Counted from the first letter of the stretch, positions 40,101-52,080 are shown. The stretch is 64,000 nucleotides of DNA from Sympetrum striolatum (GCA_947579665.1 OX388345.1:58085454-58149453), one strand, 5' to 3'. Notes: a model not told the origin generated them from the letters alone. Made by a program: numbers and translations.

Positions 40101-42383
40101 TAGAAATTTTTGGGAAACACGATTTTATCCGATCCTCGGATATTTTTCGCAATTACGAAGCCCCATAAAACGGATCTAGGAATGCGAGGAAAGCAGGAAA
40201 TCTAACATTAATGGCCGTTATAAAAAGAGAGGGAAGGTTGTTCTTTGGGGATCTCCACCTCTCCTCCGATGGAAGTGGTCCCGGAAGAGAGGAAACAGGT
40301 GTTTGCTCGATCTCCAGATTGTCTTTCCATCAAGTCCTCACTCCGGACGGATGGTTCCTTGGGTCAGAATCATGCGAGGAATTCTGGGCGATAGTCTTTT
40401 CCGACTCATCTTTTATACTCTTCTTCCATTTTGACTCATCTCTTTGGCTATCCGTTTCGAATATCTGCTCTTGTTATGAATTTTTTTCTTACCCTTCACG
40501 ATTTTTATTTATACTTTTCACTGCTTCTTTCAACACCTTTCCTTTCATTTTCTAGTTTACACTAAATAAGGCGTTTGAAAATTTGGCTTTATCTTGTTTG
40601 TTTCAGTTAAAACCAAATTTCATTTACCTTCTCCCCGTTCCGCCCCCTTTTCTTTACCCTATAAATCTTTCTATATTTAATATTTTAATTTGGCTCTATC
40701 TTTCTCTGTATCATTCATATTTTAGATTTCTCATTGTGTTATTCAGACTGTTATTTAATAATTCCCGACTCAATCACCTTCTATTTCTTCGTTTATTTAA
40801 ATCTATCGCTCTCTTCTCATATATGACTCCGATGTCTCTCCATCTCCCTTTATTTCTTTTCTTTGCCTTATTTTTCCACCTTAAACAGCTGAAATACTTT
40901 GAACTTTCTTTTTTTGCACAAAATTCCTTCTATTCTTAACTCCCTATCTCTTATTGTTATCAATCATTTCCAAATCCTATATCGTGGACCTTTATACGAT
41001 TTGTTGATCCCAAATCTGTTTTTCCCCAAAAATGCTTGTTCCGCCTCTCTTTATTAGTCTCATTTTAATGCCTGTCTTCTTCTTCTCCCATTTTGCAACC
41101 GTCACTTCTTCTTCCCCGCATTATTTCGGCGTGTTTCTGTTTTCTGTTAGCTCAGGCCGAGGGCCTTAATATAAGCGAACCAAGTATGCGAAGAATCTGA
41201 GTCCCCCAGGAAGGTTGGGTTAAGTCTCCACTTTGTGGCCTGGAGCTGAAGATGAGTTCGGGACTAGATTCTCACCAAATATCAATCATCTCGGGTGTGA
41301 GTAATAAATTGAGGGATCGATTTTTCATCCTTCCCTCCGAGGGAAAGTTGCCTCCTGACAATAAAATGACGGTGGGATGATAGAAATCTGACTTCCAGCA
41401 CCATCCATCAATCGCTTAATTTCACCTTCCTAAAAATGAATTCAATACGTCGTTCTCAGATCATGCGGAGGAATTTGACTCGAGTTGAGGAGTGGTGTTC
41501 TATACCAGTTTCGAGAAAAATAGCTGCACATGCATTTACAAAGAAAACTCATGTAAGCAAATGCTTTGATCTTCTTTGTTATCCCTGAAAGAAAAACAGG
41601 AATATGACGGTAAACTATATTAGTGTATAGTGTCGTAGAAAGGTCAACAATGAGTTATAGTATTTTGCATTTTTATTTTCTGCTAAATTAATCCTGCTAA
41701 AAGTCAATGGCACAAATATTATTTTATAAAATCAGAAAGGCATTCTCATCGCAGAGATAGCAAAATATTTTATAATTTATTATTGAAAGAATTTTAACTG
41801 AGAAAATTACATAAATAATTATCTAGTAGCCAATAAATTATCTATTAGTAACTTATAAAGATCTTTAGATAGTTTGAGAGAGAACAATAATTTTTTTGTA
41901 CGCTCACAAAAAATTTCCATTCCAAGACAGCTGAAAAACCTCATTGATTAATGATGTATAGAAGATAGTTTTTCTCCAATACTTACCTCTATTTATAGCA
42001 TAAGATCCCTGCGCTAACGGGACTTTAAACGGTCCTTCTCCTCCAGCATCCAGAGGGAATGAATGCCGCAGAAAAATCAAAACATAAATCATTCTTCCAA
42101 AGAATGGAGGATCATATCGCACCAAACTGGAAACCATAGTTTGGGGCAACGAAAGCGAGATCCGAGGCATTTTTCTCATCCAAAGAGAAAACATCTCCAC
42201 CCACGCAGGCCGGTTCATTTTAATTCCGAGCAGATAACTCACGCCATCGACCCCAAAGGCACCTGCTCCCTCCAGAAACATCCCAATGTGCCGCGAAACA
42301 CAACGGTAAGGTGCAAACTGCGATGACCCCTTGGAGATATGATGGGAGGCAGGATGGAATGGAATCTTATATCGCACCGGAAG

Positions 42384-42440
42384 CGAAGGTTCATTTCTCC
42401 TCCGAGGTAAAAGACGATGTGTACCACCGCTGCGCTACCT
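42384..42440 (-). mobile_element. tRNA-derived SINE-like head
   Basis: The minus strand has a perfect box A, TAGCGCAGCGG (complement of 42427-42437). It is followed by GTGGTACACATCGTC and CCTCGGAGGA, the pattern seen in tRNA-derived SINE heads. The expected box B region (AATGAACC) is degenerate. It resembles the copy at 45294-45350 in the AGCGGT...CACAT...GGAGG spacing. Confidence 0.35.
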
Positions 42441-44595
42441 GCCGGCGAGGGAGGGAATTAAAAGCTTACGGGAATCGTAAAGGTGGTTGCATAATCTGCA
42501 GGGGAGGGAATCTGCAAGAGGAATTGCTTCAAAACCGGTGGAGTCAAGTGCACGCATATCAGACGGATGAGATGAACAATTTAGCGATGCTCCAGAGAGC
42601 GTGGGTGGAGAGGAAGATGCCTAGATCTCTGTCTGAAACCAGAGCTGGTATCAATGAAAGTGCATCGTTACCTTTTCGGGAGGGAAAAAGAGCGATATTA
42701 GATAAGTGGAGGTGACTGACCCCTTTTCCTGTTGCGTATAATGTAGGTTGGATTTGCGAGAGGAGGAAAACCGTTGCGTCCGCGAAATCCTTTTAATCTT
42801 CGATCGATTGAACGGCAGTGTCCCTCCAGGAAGTCGCTTCCGAAACAGACGGTGGATGGAGACCATTAAGAGTCCGGAATGTTGACATTTATGAAGCTTT
42901 ACCGGTGTCGCTAAAGTGGAACACCTTAGTGATTGGAACATCTGCAAAACAGCTTGAATACGGGATTCGGGATCGTTAGAATAACAGTTCTAATTAGGAA
43001 TCTATAAATATAAAAGATGTTCATAGCAATGTATTCATAAGTATACAGTTTTTCTTTATTTTGAATGAGCTTTATAATTTCCCAACCAATGTAACTGACA
43101 AAATAATAATTAAGGGGTAGATTGAAAATCTATTCCAAAATTTTTTCGTCGAATTAGCCATCGTATAACTTTGAGCCATTAAAAAAGCGAAATATTCAAG
43201 TAATTTGGTACAAACAGAGTTAAAATCGTACCATTTTGCCATTTTTTCATTCTTATAAACTACTAAATAAATACATAACAAAAATTGATGGCCATAGTTG
43301 TTATATAGTAGATAAAATTCATAGCTGTCAATAATGAGAGAAATTTGTCCGCGTGAATATTTAATGCTAATTAATATTAATTTATTTAGTGAAATTCGAA
43401 TCATTTTTTATTCTAATATTATTATTTACTTATTTGGTTTTAATCAAAATTCATTGTCGCAATTTAAATGACGAGCACGTTTGATTCCCACGATTATTAA
43501 GAAATAGAGAGCATCTTTAGAATTAATCAAATTTCCATTAAATTTGTATTTACATTCTTGAAAAATAGTTAAGCTATTACTTCTATCTGTGATAGCAAAT
43601 TCCTCTCGTAGAGAAACGGAATCACTACATCTTCCTCCAAGAAGCATTCGCATCCTCCACCTGACCATCTGTTACCGCAAAACCGTTCTCCCCGCTATCC
43701 CGTTGCTTCAAACACTAAAATAATTCCAAAAGGAAGCGAATGAGATAAGGCCTCCTCTTGAAACATATCCGCGGACTGGCGCCTCGAGAGAAAGGCCAAA
43801 CACGTGGAAAATAGCAACTCCTTTCTCCAAACGAACTCCTCCGATTCAATTTGATCTACAGTTTAAAATTACAGCCGTCCGCGTAAGAACCCTTGTTTCG
43901 AGAGGCAGTGATGACTTTTTCCCCCTCCGAGGAATATGTTGAATAAAACTTCCGTGCTCCCCCCGTACATGTGGCGATGCACCATATGATTCGTCGAAAC
44001 AAACGTTAACCTTGACAGTTTGACCGTTTGGAACGCACGGTGGAGTGAGGGTGGCGAGAGTGATTCTGCAGGTGGATCCCGTGGGCGGGACCTGAATGGG
44101 TTAAAAGAGAAGAATGTTAGAGAGTGATGCACAAGGGGGGAAGAGGGCAGTAAGGTAGGAGTCACGCCGCAACAATGCCGGGTAGAAAGGGATGTACGGA
44201 AAGGAGAAAGAATGCTCGGATAAGCGGAGACCATAACGCATAAATCCTTCGTCGGCCTCAAACCCAACCCTCTTTGAGTCGTATTCCGTGTTCGCTATCG
44301 AGTTCCCTTCCTATCGCAGTCCTCCCTCGCCAATAGATGATCATCTATTTCCACCCCCGTATCAAACATTAGTGGGAGATGTTCGATTGGGTTCTCCTCC
44401 GATTTCATTTACCTCCCGCCTTCTTTTGTGAGGTCATCCTCTGGATCGAAGCGGAATTGGTTTTAGGCGAGATGGACTGGGAACCCAGTAATACGATTTG
44501 AACTGCAATGAACAGAGAGACGCCCATTTATTATTCTTCTAAACCATGAACTTCCTAGAATATACTCAGTAATTTCAACTTTTTTCATGAACATA

Positions 44596-44612
44596 CGGGC
44601 GTTGAAATCACT
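44596..44612 (+). repeat. Dispersed short repeat, diverged copy
   Basis: CGGGCGTTGAAATCACT matches the 17-base core at 14 positions. It lies 62 bases upstream of the retrotransposon tail at 44674, which may or may not be related. Confidence 0.25.
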
Positions 44613-44673
44613 AAACGAAATCGCCATGTGTTTCACGCTGCAGAAATCTTTTAACTATACTGTTTGTCAAATA

Positions 44674-44859
44674 TTGGGAGAAGATAGGTTGCTAAAAAAA
44701 GTAATTAGGAGTAGGATTCAGGGGAAGGCAAAGAAAAAATATATTGGATGATTTAAAGGGTAGGGTAAACTACAAGGAAATTAAGGAGATGGTATTGAAT
44801 AGGGATTTTTTATATTAATTTTGATGCAAATGAACCTATCGAAAGGTAGAATACTCATG
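44674..44859 (+). pseudogene. Decayed 3' end of a non-LTR retrotransposon ORF
   Basis: Translating from 44674 gives LGEDRLLKKVIRSRIQGKAK and then KKYIG, stop (44749), FKG, stop (44761). A +1 frameshift continues VNYKEIKEMVLNRDFLY from 44765, and a further shifted frame gives QMNLSKGRILM from 44827. The succession LLK-x-VI-x-x-R-I-x-GK-x(4)-YI, then Y-x-E-I-K, then a short N-L-x-x-G-R-x-L ending matches the conserved C-terminal tail after the reverse transcriptase domain in many arthropod LINE ORFs. Two stops and at least two frameshifts show that it is dead. Only this tail was recognised; the catalytic domain is absent, consistent with 5' truncation. Confidence 0.6.
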
Positions 44860-45293
44860 TATGTATATCTATTTCGTGAGTACCTTAAATAATTTTCAGC
44901 TGCAGAGCAATATCCCCGTAAAAGCTGAACTAGGGATTTTATGTGGAAAACCATCTCGAAACAGCGTTTTCAAAAATCTCGAATCACTCAGCTCCTTCCC
45001 TAATCAGAGTTCTCAAATATCACGCAGAAATAAAAGATGAAAAGTCTGTATAACTACCACATTAACGAGGCAGGACAAGATTAGCTATTTTCAAAAGACA
45101 TGAGACAATATAATGAAGTCTTCATACATAATCCAAAGGAACGGATAGTCCGTCAAATATAGGAGTGATCATTACATTTAATATTCGATATGAACAGCCG
45201 TAGCAGAAGATTGAGTAGTTGGCAAAAGCAATCTCCTGCGAGGAAGATCCTGGTAGAGGGGTTGCGAATTCAGAAGGAAGGGGCTTTTCGTTC

Positions 45294-45350
45294 GGATATT
45301 GAACCTGCGACCTCCAGAATGCGAAGTATGTGAGATACCGCTATCTATTT
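45294..45350 (-). mobile_element. tRNA-derived SINE-like head
   Basis: The minus strand reads TAGATAGCGG (box A with one base missing, complement of 45338-45347), then TATCTCACATACTTCGCATTC, then GGAGGTCGCAGGTTCAATATCC (box B complement at 45294-45305). The order and spacing of both boxes support a tRNA-derived promoter. The element body would extend to lower coordinates. Confidence 0.45.
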
Positions 45351-48300
45351 ATGGAAGAAGCTTGTGGTAGAGAGGGTGAGATGCGGATGGCTACAGACGC
45401 ACCCTTTGCACACACTCACCAGACATCGACACGGTTTCCCCCGTCCCATGAGAGGAACGCCCCCTCCCCCATGCAATTTCCTCCCCCATCAGCCTCCCAG
45501 TGCTGTCTTCAATCCCACGCAGAATGTCCGTCCCTAGAGATTCTCCTCCCCGTCGAGCGTGATAGCATCTCCAGAGATCGATCCCTTAAAACTACGCCAC
45601 TTTAATTAACTATCCTTTCTCACTCTCCCTAACGCGGTCGCAGGTACTGTGTTATCGGTTTCTTGCCCTATCCAATTCACGCCGTGGCTGCTTTACGCGT
45701 ACGTCTGTCAAGTCTAGCTGCTATCAGTCGGGATTTCTTCGGAGTTGAAATTGGATTCATGAATTTTCCTTTTCTCTGATCAGAATATCTCCACACCCCA
45801 TGAAATGATTACCAGGAGAGTAAATTTTACCTCATCGTTAATCTATGATGCAGCATTCTTTTATTTTTATATGAAGTAGAAATAAGGGACATAGCAAGTG
45901 CGCAGGCTGGATTGAAAGTGAAAAAATACTTCAAAGCCAAGTCGTGGAAAGCCACGAATATTATGGTCCATCTATGATGTATCATCAAGCATTAGATATA
46001 TAGATGGTAGGTTCCAAAACATGTTTACGTCATAGACAAAGCTAAGGAAAATAAAAATGTTACACATATTTGAAGGAAAAATAATTAATCAGTGAAACGA
46101 AAACTACGATGAGGATATCATTGTAACTTACTGTTATACGCATCCTGCATCGATACTAACTGTTTGAAACCATCTTGAAGTTACACAGAAATATATGCAT
46201 GCCTCTCCCAAAAGAACGGTTCTACCGGATTATTCAATACCGTATTCTTACAATGTTCGAAAGGTGAGACTTCTTAACCGAAAGGCGAAAGTCACGATGA
46301 TTAGTTTAGCTCCCTCTTCCTTGAATATGCATGACTGTAAATATGGGCGTAGCGATACCAAGAAAAACGACAAGCAAAATGGGAGGCTTAAATGCGAATT
46401 TTGGTTTACTTACTATAACGGTAATGAAGAACGTTCCGCTGATTTTGGGGAGTGTGCCCCCTTCATAACATGGTATAATGGTGATTTCATTCGGGAAAAT
46501 TACTCGAAAGCTGTTAAACTCCCATAAACGGACAAAATATTGATCGATGAATACTTACGAGATGCAATCTTCCGAAATCGGGTCCAATTAAATAATACAT
46601 CCCCTTTTAGAGAAACGTTATGCTAAACCGTAATTGAGTTGTTATACCAGCGGTCATCTTCCATAAGCGATGATCTCAAACCTCAACCGTCTGCTGCATG
46701 GAAATTTGGAATGCAAAGTTTGTCACGCCCTTCACCTTTGGCAATCTTTATTTTACCTTTTCGATAAAAGTCTCCCCTTATGCCTGAAAGGGTTTCAAAT
46801 CTGGGAAGAACAATAAAAGGAAAGCACTATTCTCAACGTCGTACATCCATGGAATATGGTGGTTTTTTCTCAGGAAGGATAGGATAGGTGAGGATTCCTC
46901 CCCGTTTATAGGTCCCATACATTACAAGGAGGATCGCATTATCTGTCTATGTAAGCGGACTGTTTGAAAAAAAGAGAAGTGGACAGTTGCTCCCTGCCAT
47001 ATAAGGGCGTCTTAGTGTAATTCTCTCCTCCTGACTGCATTCCATTCTACAGCAAAACTTTTCACGCACCACGGAGGAGAGAATCATGACTCCCGCATCC
47101 GTCGCCGTCTCTGGACCGTTAAGATGCGAATGGGTGCCTTTTTAAGTATCCCTGTGATGGAGACCCTCCAAGTGAGAATAATGCGGAAAAGGATTGCCTC
47201 GTCACGAGTCTTCGATACTCAATTCCTTAGACCCGACGATTGAAAAGAAATTTCCTCTCAATGCGAGTCGTTATTTCTTGTCCCGTCGCGTTATTCTTCT
47301 CAGTTCGATCCATTTGCTGCGATTTTAGGAGTGCAGTCCGCGCAAATCTTGGAGTCACTTCCTTCATGGTATGTATCGAGGGAGAGGAGTATGTGATCGC
47401 ATTTGTTTGTCATTTTTCGCTCCATTTGGAACAGAAGTAGAAATGTGGAATGTGAAATGTTGAAATAGAATTGATTCAGAATATTTTGTGCTATTCAGGT
47501 TATTTTTCATTTTAAAGCTACTTTAGTCTATCCTATATTTAATTTTTCATTCAGAATGACCGTCTACTTCTTTATACTGATAATAATGACACCGACACTA
47601 CTCACCGTATTTCATACTCTGCCTGTGAGCTTCATTAGACATTTATTTTCTTTTCAATGAAAACAATATCTTCATATTACGTTTAGTTTTGCTAAAGTAA
47701 GTATTTAACGAAAGGAAAGAATTTCAGATAAGCATTTCCTCACAGTATCCTTTAAAATTAAAAGATAGTGTAAACATTTATGGAAAACTACAGCTGCACT
47801 TTTGTGCTTATATTGCAAAATGCTCATCTAATTTTCGTTCGGAACATTAAAAATTACGGCAGATTACGTTATTATCCTCAAGTTACTAAAAATAATACTA
47901 AGCGGTTTTTTACTTTTTAATCATAGGACGTAACGGGACTCTTCTGTACCTTGGAGGCACGGAGGCAATTCTTTTGGATATTATCGTTTCCTTTTCCCTA
48001 AAAACTGCCTTTTTCCGAAAAGAGCTCACGTCCCGCTACGTATACCCATAACAGAATAAATCGAGCACGAAACCAAATTAACATCGATATTGAAGATCGA
48101 ATCTGAAGAGTATGAAGGATCGAATCCCCTGAGCATTCGTGGAGGTGGGCGGTCTCGAAGAAATCAAGATTTCCTTAGACGATAAATTCCTGTGCACGTG
48201 GATCATTCCAATCGAGCAGATATGATATCGCGTCGAATCTTCTCCGCTATTTTTCTCCAATTTTTTCCTCTCCTAATCTACAGTCCGCGTGATTGGCTCG

Positions 48301-49454
48301 GTCGTGGTCGTTGAAGACGTGAACCTTATACCTCCGCTCCGTTATGAACTGTCCATCCTTTAAAAGGAAATCCTCCACCCCTTTCCCGCCCTCGCCTCTT
48401 CCCCTTGCCCTTCAAACAACATTCCCATGGCAGCCCAACCATTTCTTCCTATTAAGTTTCCTCGGAAATCAAAACAAAAACAATGATCATAAACTTCCGT
48501 CGGAAATTTTGAACATGTCGGTTTTCTTTATTCCCCGCATCCATTGTCTAATACAAGGTTGAATTAGTTCCCTCCGTACTCGAGTGCCATTACAAGCAAT
48601 TTCCCCGCCGGTGTATAATCTGCAAACGCGGCAAAAGTTCTGAGTATTTCTTCCTCGGAGAACGTAAGTTGTGACCGTCTGCTTAGATTCGCGTAAAATA
48701 CTTCAAAATTACGTTTCTGGCCACCCACAGGCATGATAATTTATTCGCGTCCTTAGGTTAGTAATTGAATTCCCGAGCATTTATTACTCTCGGGAAATTC
48801 TTTGCGGTTCCCATTAAAGGCGTGTAATTGTCTGCGAAGGAAATAAAATCTTTTCCGAATGACTATCTTTTAATGGTCCATTTAGTGGTATCTTCTCATT
48901 ACGGAGAGGAAATAATCGAGATGACGCTTTCCCAGCGTGGTGTGTTGAACTCACCGAAAAATCTATTTGAATTTCAAAGAGAGGTGATCGAACTTGGCAC
49001 TGCCGCGAGGCAAGCACTGGAATCGAAGTTTTTGCCCGCTGTGTGTTTTGGCTGCGGAGGTTGAACAGGAAATCGGCCTTTAAATTTCCGGCTTCGATGC
49101 ATGCTACGATTGAGGATAAATAGTAAACAATCGGACTTATTTGTAGAGTTTACTTTTTGTTCACAGTTATCGTGCCTTCTGGATGTATTGTCATGCAAAC
49201 TGCCGCATAATCTCATTACAGCTCACTTCTGTCAATTCTGACTCGGCATAAATTTGGAATGTTTAACTCCTTTTAATAGGAGATGAATTTCCTAACTTTT
49301 AGCATAAAGTAGTGATTTATTGCTCTTTGATCTCAGAATGAGAGAACAGTAAATTTATGCGCTATTACCATAAACCATGGTTGAAAATTAAAAAATCTAT
49401 TCAGTACTCAGGCAAATTCATTTCTCAAACATAGAAATCACCAAATAGAATTCT

Positions 49455-49471
49455 GGAGACTTCAACGCCCG
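49455..49471 (-). repeat. Dispersed short repeat, reverse copy
   Basis: GGAGACTTCAACGCCCG is the exact complement of the 17-base core found at 17293-17309 and 59095-59111. It lies about 200 bp from the SINE-like element at 49665. Confidence 0.5.
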
Positions 49472-49664
49472 ATAATTTCCTATTTATGGTAACCATCATT
49501 CACAGTTCACACCGTTATATTGATTTTATTCCGCAGCGGCCATAAATTCCAGCTATTTTGGCCATTAGCGTCATCATGCAACCTCAGGTCCAACTTCCAC
49601 CCTCTGCTCGTCTCGTGATTCCCAAACCTCTATTTAATGAGCGGCGATGAATGCAGACGCCCCG

Positions 49665-49735
49665 GGCCGAGCACGAACCGACGACCTCTCAGAATCGCTA
49701 TCGCGCACCGGTCACGAAAGCCGCTCAGCTACCGG
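49665..49735 (-). mobile_element. tRNA-derived SINE-like element, best-preserved copy
   Basis: The minus strand carries a perfect box A, TAGCTGAGCGG (complement of 49721-49731), then GCGCGATAGCGATTCTGAGAG, then GTCGTCGGTTCG, a good box B start (complement of 49669-49679). The spacing is about 41 nt, slightly longer than a standard tRNA and like a long-variable-arm or SINE promoter. No closed acceptor stem is evident, so a functional tRNA is unlikely. Confidence 0.5.
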
Positions 49736-50838
49736 AAGAGCGTTTTGCGGTAATATTTTAACATCAATGGAGAAGGAACAAGGATGGTCCGGGGTCAAAT
49801 TTCTACTTTAGAGGTCGGAAAATCCCGAGGATGAATAACAGGATGATGATGAGGTCGTGCCCGGAACCTCCTATGTATCTATAGCTCTCCATTGTCAGTC
49901 GAATGGTCACCATCAACTCTCGGCGCATCTTTGCTTCACATTCCTTTCTCAACCAACGGTCATCTCTAAGCGTAAGATTTCCATCTCTGATGCAGTATCA
50001 CCTGCACTTTTCTTTCTCTGCAACAAACCTCGCACCGCCTTTATGATGCCTCATCACCTGTGGAATATTTTCCCTCCTTCCTCTACTGCTAATAGCCCGT
50101 TTCGAATTAGTGGAGGCTTTGAAATAAATTCCTCGACCTGCTGGAGACCTGGATGTAGTGATGAAATCACAAAGCCCGCTACTTTTTTTGCACACCGCCT
50201 CCGCGTAGATTCCTTTCTTTTATTAAGAAGTCCCAGGGATAGGTCCGGAAGAATCCGTTATCTTTTATAATCACTTTACCTCTTTCTCTCCATGGATTCC
50301 TCGTTCTTCCTCTGCCCCACTCAAGAAACCACCTGTCTTCCTCCGTCTTCTTCGTGGGTCGTTGGGTATGGAACCTTCCGCAAATGGTCCGTTCCGGATT
50401 TCGTGCTTTTTTCTTTCTGAATTTCGCGTGCCCACGCAACATTTATTTTATCCTCAAGCTTCCACTGACCGCCATTGGCAGAGAGCCGTTACGATTTAGA
50501 CGTCTGAGTGTTACGAAATTTTTGTGCCCACGCGAAATAAATATCCGCCACCCTTTTCTTTCTTGGTCGCTGTTTTTTCCTCCAAGGACCTTGAGGAGGT
50601 GAATTTTTTTCACCGTTATGGACTGGGCGCGTGTGAGATGTGGAGTATGTTGAGGCTATAAAACGACCTGCAGTTTATTTATTTTTTTCTTTTGAATCCG
50701 TCGAGCCAGAGTTCGCTCGATATCTTTGTACTCGACAGGCAGTAAACACTCGCGGTCAGTTTCATTTCTATTTTATTTCCGTGCAAAATTGATGCTAAAG
50801 ATATACGCGTAGTAAAATATTTATTTCGATTGTGGGCG

Positions 50839-50871
50839 TATAAAAGCATGTTTTACTTTGCAAAATCAGTT
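50839..50871 (+). promoter_or_regulatory. Candidate TATA/initiator core promoter
   Basis: TATAAAAG lies at 50839-50846 and TCAGTT at 50866-50871. The initiator A at 50868 is 29 bases after the first T of the TATA box, which is the usual arthropod spacing. It faces the coding exon 1.2 kb downstream on the same strand. No DPE is apparent at the expected position. It may be an alternative promoter that bypasses the long upstream intron. Confidence 0.4.
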
Positions 50872-51503
50872 AACGTGAGAGGTTGTCAATTAAAAATATT
50901 ATGTGACCGTTGAAATTTTGAACTCTTAATCATGCATTATATTACATTGTTTTTCGTTTTATCTTAAAATGTAATTCCCTATGAAATTGAAGAAAGCCAA
51001 CTGTCGATTTTGATATTTTTTGATAAATTTCCAAAAGATTTAAGACATCATCTTGTTATTATCGTCACGCAGTACTTCCTTGATTTCCTTGTCTCCTTCT
51101 TTTGCTATCAATGAATGCTATTTATTTAAACGCAAAGTCCATGAAAGCTTGTGTGATTATCATCTCAAAAGTAAAAAAAGTAAACATAGCGTATAATATG
51201 GCATTCGCCAGCTTTCAATGCTAACACATTCGCGCGATAGATAAAAACAATCACTAGATATAATTCGCAGTTTTCCTAAGAGGGAAGGTTGTATTGCGAA
51301 ACCGAGTGCAGCGTTACCTTCTTGGTCTGCAAAAATTACGCAAACCCTGCGCAAGGAAACAGGCATTGTCGACGCTCATACCCGATAGCGCGGAAAGCAT
51401 GGCTAAAGATGCGGCTAGGTCGCGGAGTTTTCCCCTCTTTCATTTCCAATTCCTTTGCAACAATGCTTCCATCCAGTGCAGAGCGTCGTCGCGGCGAAGA
51501 TAG
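50868..51503 (+). other. Possible alternative noncoding first exon
   Basis: If transcription starts at 50868, the best donor before the coding exon is gatag|gtaagg at 51504, at the 3' edge of a GC-richer patch (51290-51500). Splicing it to the acceptor at 52044 would give a leader of about 670 nt. Short open frames inside it (for example 51294-51503) look incidental. The call depends entirely on the promoter prediction and one donor. Confidence 0.22.
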
Positions 51504-52044
51504 GTAAGGAGATACTCGTTAGGAAGCCATTGCGACGCCCTTAAATGCAACGTCTTAAACAATTTCACTCCGGAAAATTACTCCCTTTTGCCCACCGGAA
51601 AATTGATTTTTTCCTCAATGTCCGTGATTGGGTCTGGGGTCTTGTTTCCCGCCGTCATATCGGAGGGATTCACGCACAAAAGAGAATGGGAAAAAGCGTC
51701 TGCGCTGCGTCATTATAGCCAATCAGCAACGTCCTCCATCTGCATTAGCACCAATGATTCCGAAGTCTCGTTAAAGGGTTTCGGTTTACGATAATATCCA
51801 TCCGACACCCTCCGATATCCTTCGAGATTGTGAGTGATTTCGAGGTTATTGGGTTTTCATTGAATTATCGGTTTCGTTGACGCGGTTTGACAAAATCGAC
51901 AGGTGAAAATTACCCTCTTCCCGAGTGATTATCGAAAAGCGCGCTTTCACCTGATATAGATTAAATAAGAACACGTGATATTTTAAACTTAATTGAATAA
52001 TGTCTCTTACCCATGTTTATACTGACCCTTTGTTCTTCTTATAG

Positions 52045-52080
52045 GTTGGCGCGGCGTCCGCTACTGAGGCCGTCGTCACC
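52045..52080 (+). other. 5' untranslated part of first coding exon, with acceptor
   Basis: The exon starts after a strong acceptor: a branch-like tactgac at about 52019-52025, then a pyrimidine tract (ccctttgttcttctt) ending in atag at 52041-52044. The 36 exon bases before the ATG are open in the ATG frame (VGAASATEAVVT), so an upstream coding exon cannot be formally excluded. The signal-peptide-like start right after the ATG and the good initiation context (gtcaccATGg) favour untranslated leader. The exon upstream of this acceptor was not found and probably lies outside the window or in a short undetected leader exon. Confidence 0.7.

Larger units (their letters stand above)
21556..41900. 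other. Gene-free stretch between ratchet point and repeat-rich zone
   Basis: I see no supported exon. GC-richer islands lie at about 21600-21950, 24540-24800, 26660-27440, 28090-28330, 29090-29760, 30600-31200, 32080-32640, 33490-34000, 34960-35560, 36430-36900, 37490-37760 and 40030-40400. The stretch 28110-28310 is purine-rich on the plus strand. From about 40380 to 41140 the plus strand is persistently T/C-rich. A TATAAAAT at 30871 lacks an initiator at the right distance. Confidence 0.5.
41904..50838. other. Gene-free stretch with several mobile-element remnants
   Basis: Apart from the SINE-like, LINE-like and short-repeat features listed separately, I see no supported gene. GC-richer islands are at about 42000-42950, 43670-44480, 45230-45680, 48270-48670 and 49580-50630. 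The longest open frame of the window (41904-42377, minus) crosses a minus-strand donor-like AGAG|GTAAGTAT (gt complement at 41986) and overlaps the SINE head at 42384-42440. No homology is recognised, so it is not called as a gene. Confidence 0.45.

Noticed and set aside
41150..41226. TTAGCTCAGGCCGAGG followed by GGTTAAGTCTCC as a tRNA or SINE
   Set aside because: Spacing between the two boxes is too long and no stems close; retained only as a possible very old remnant.
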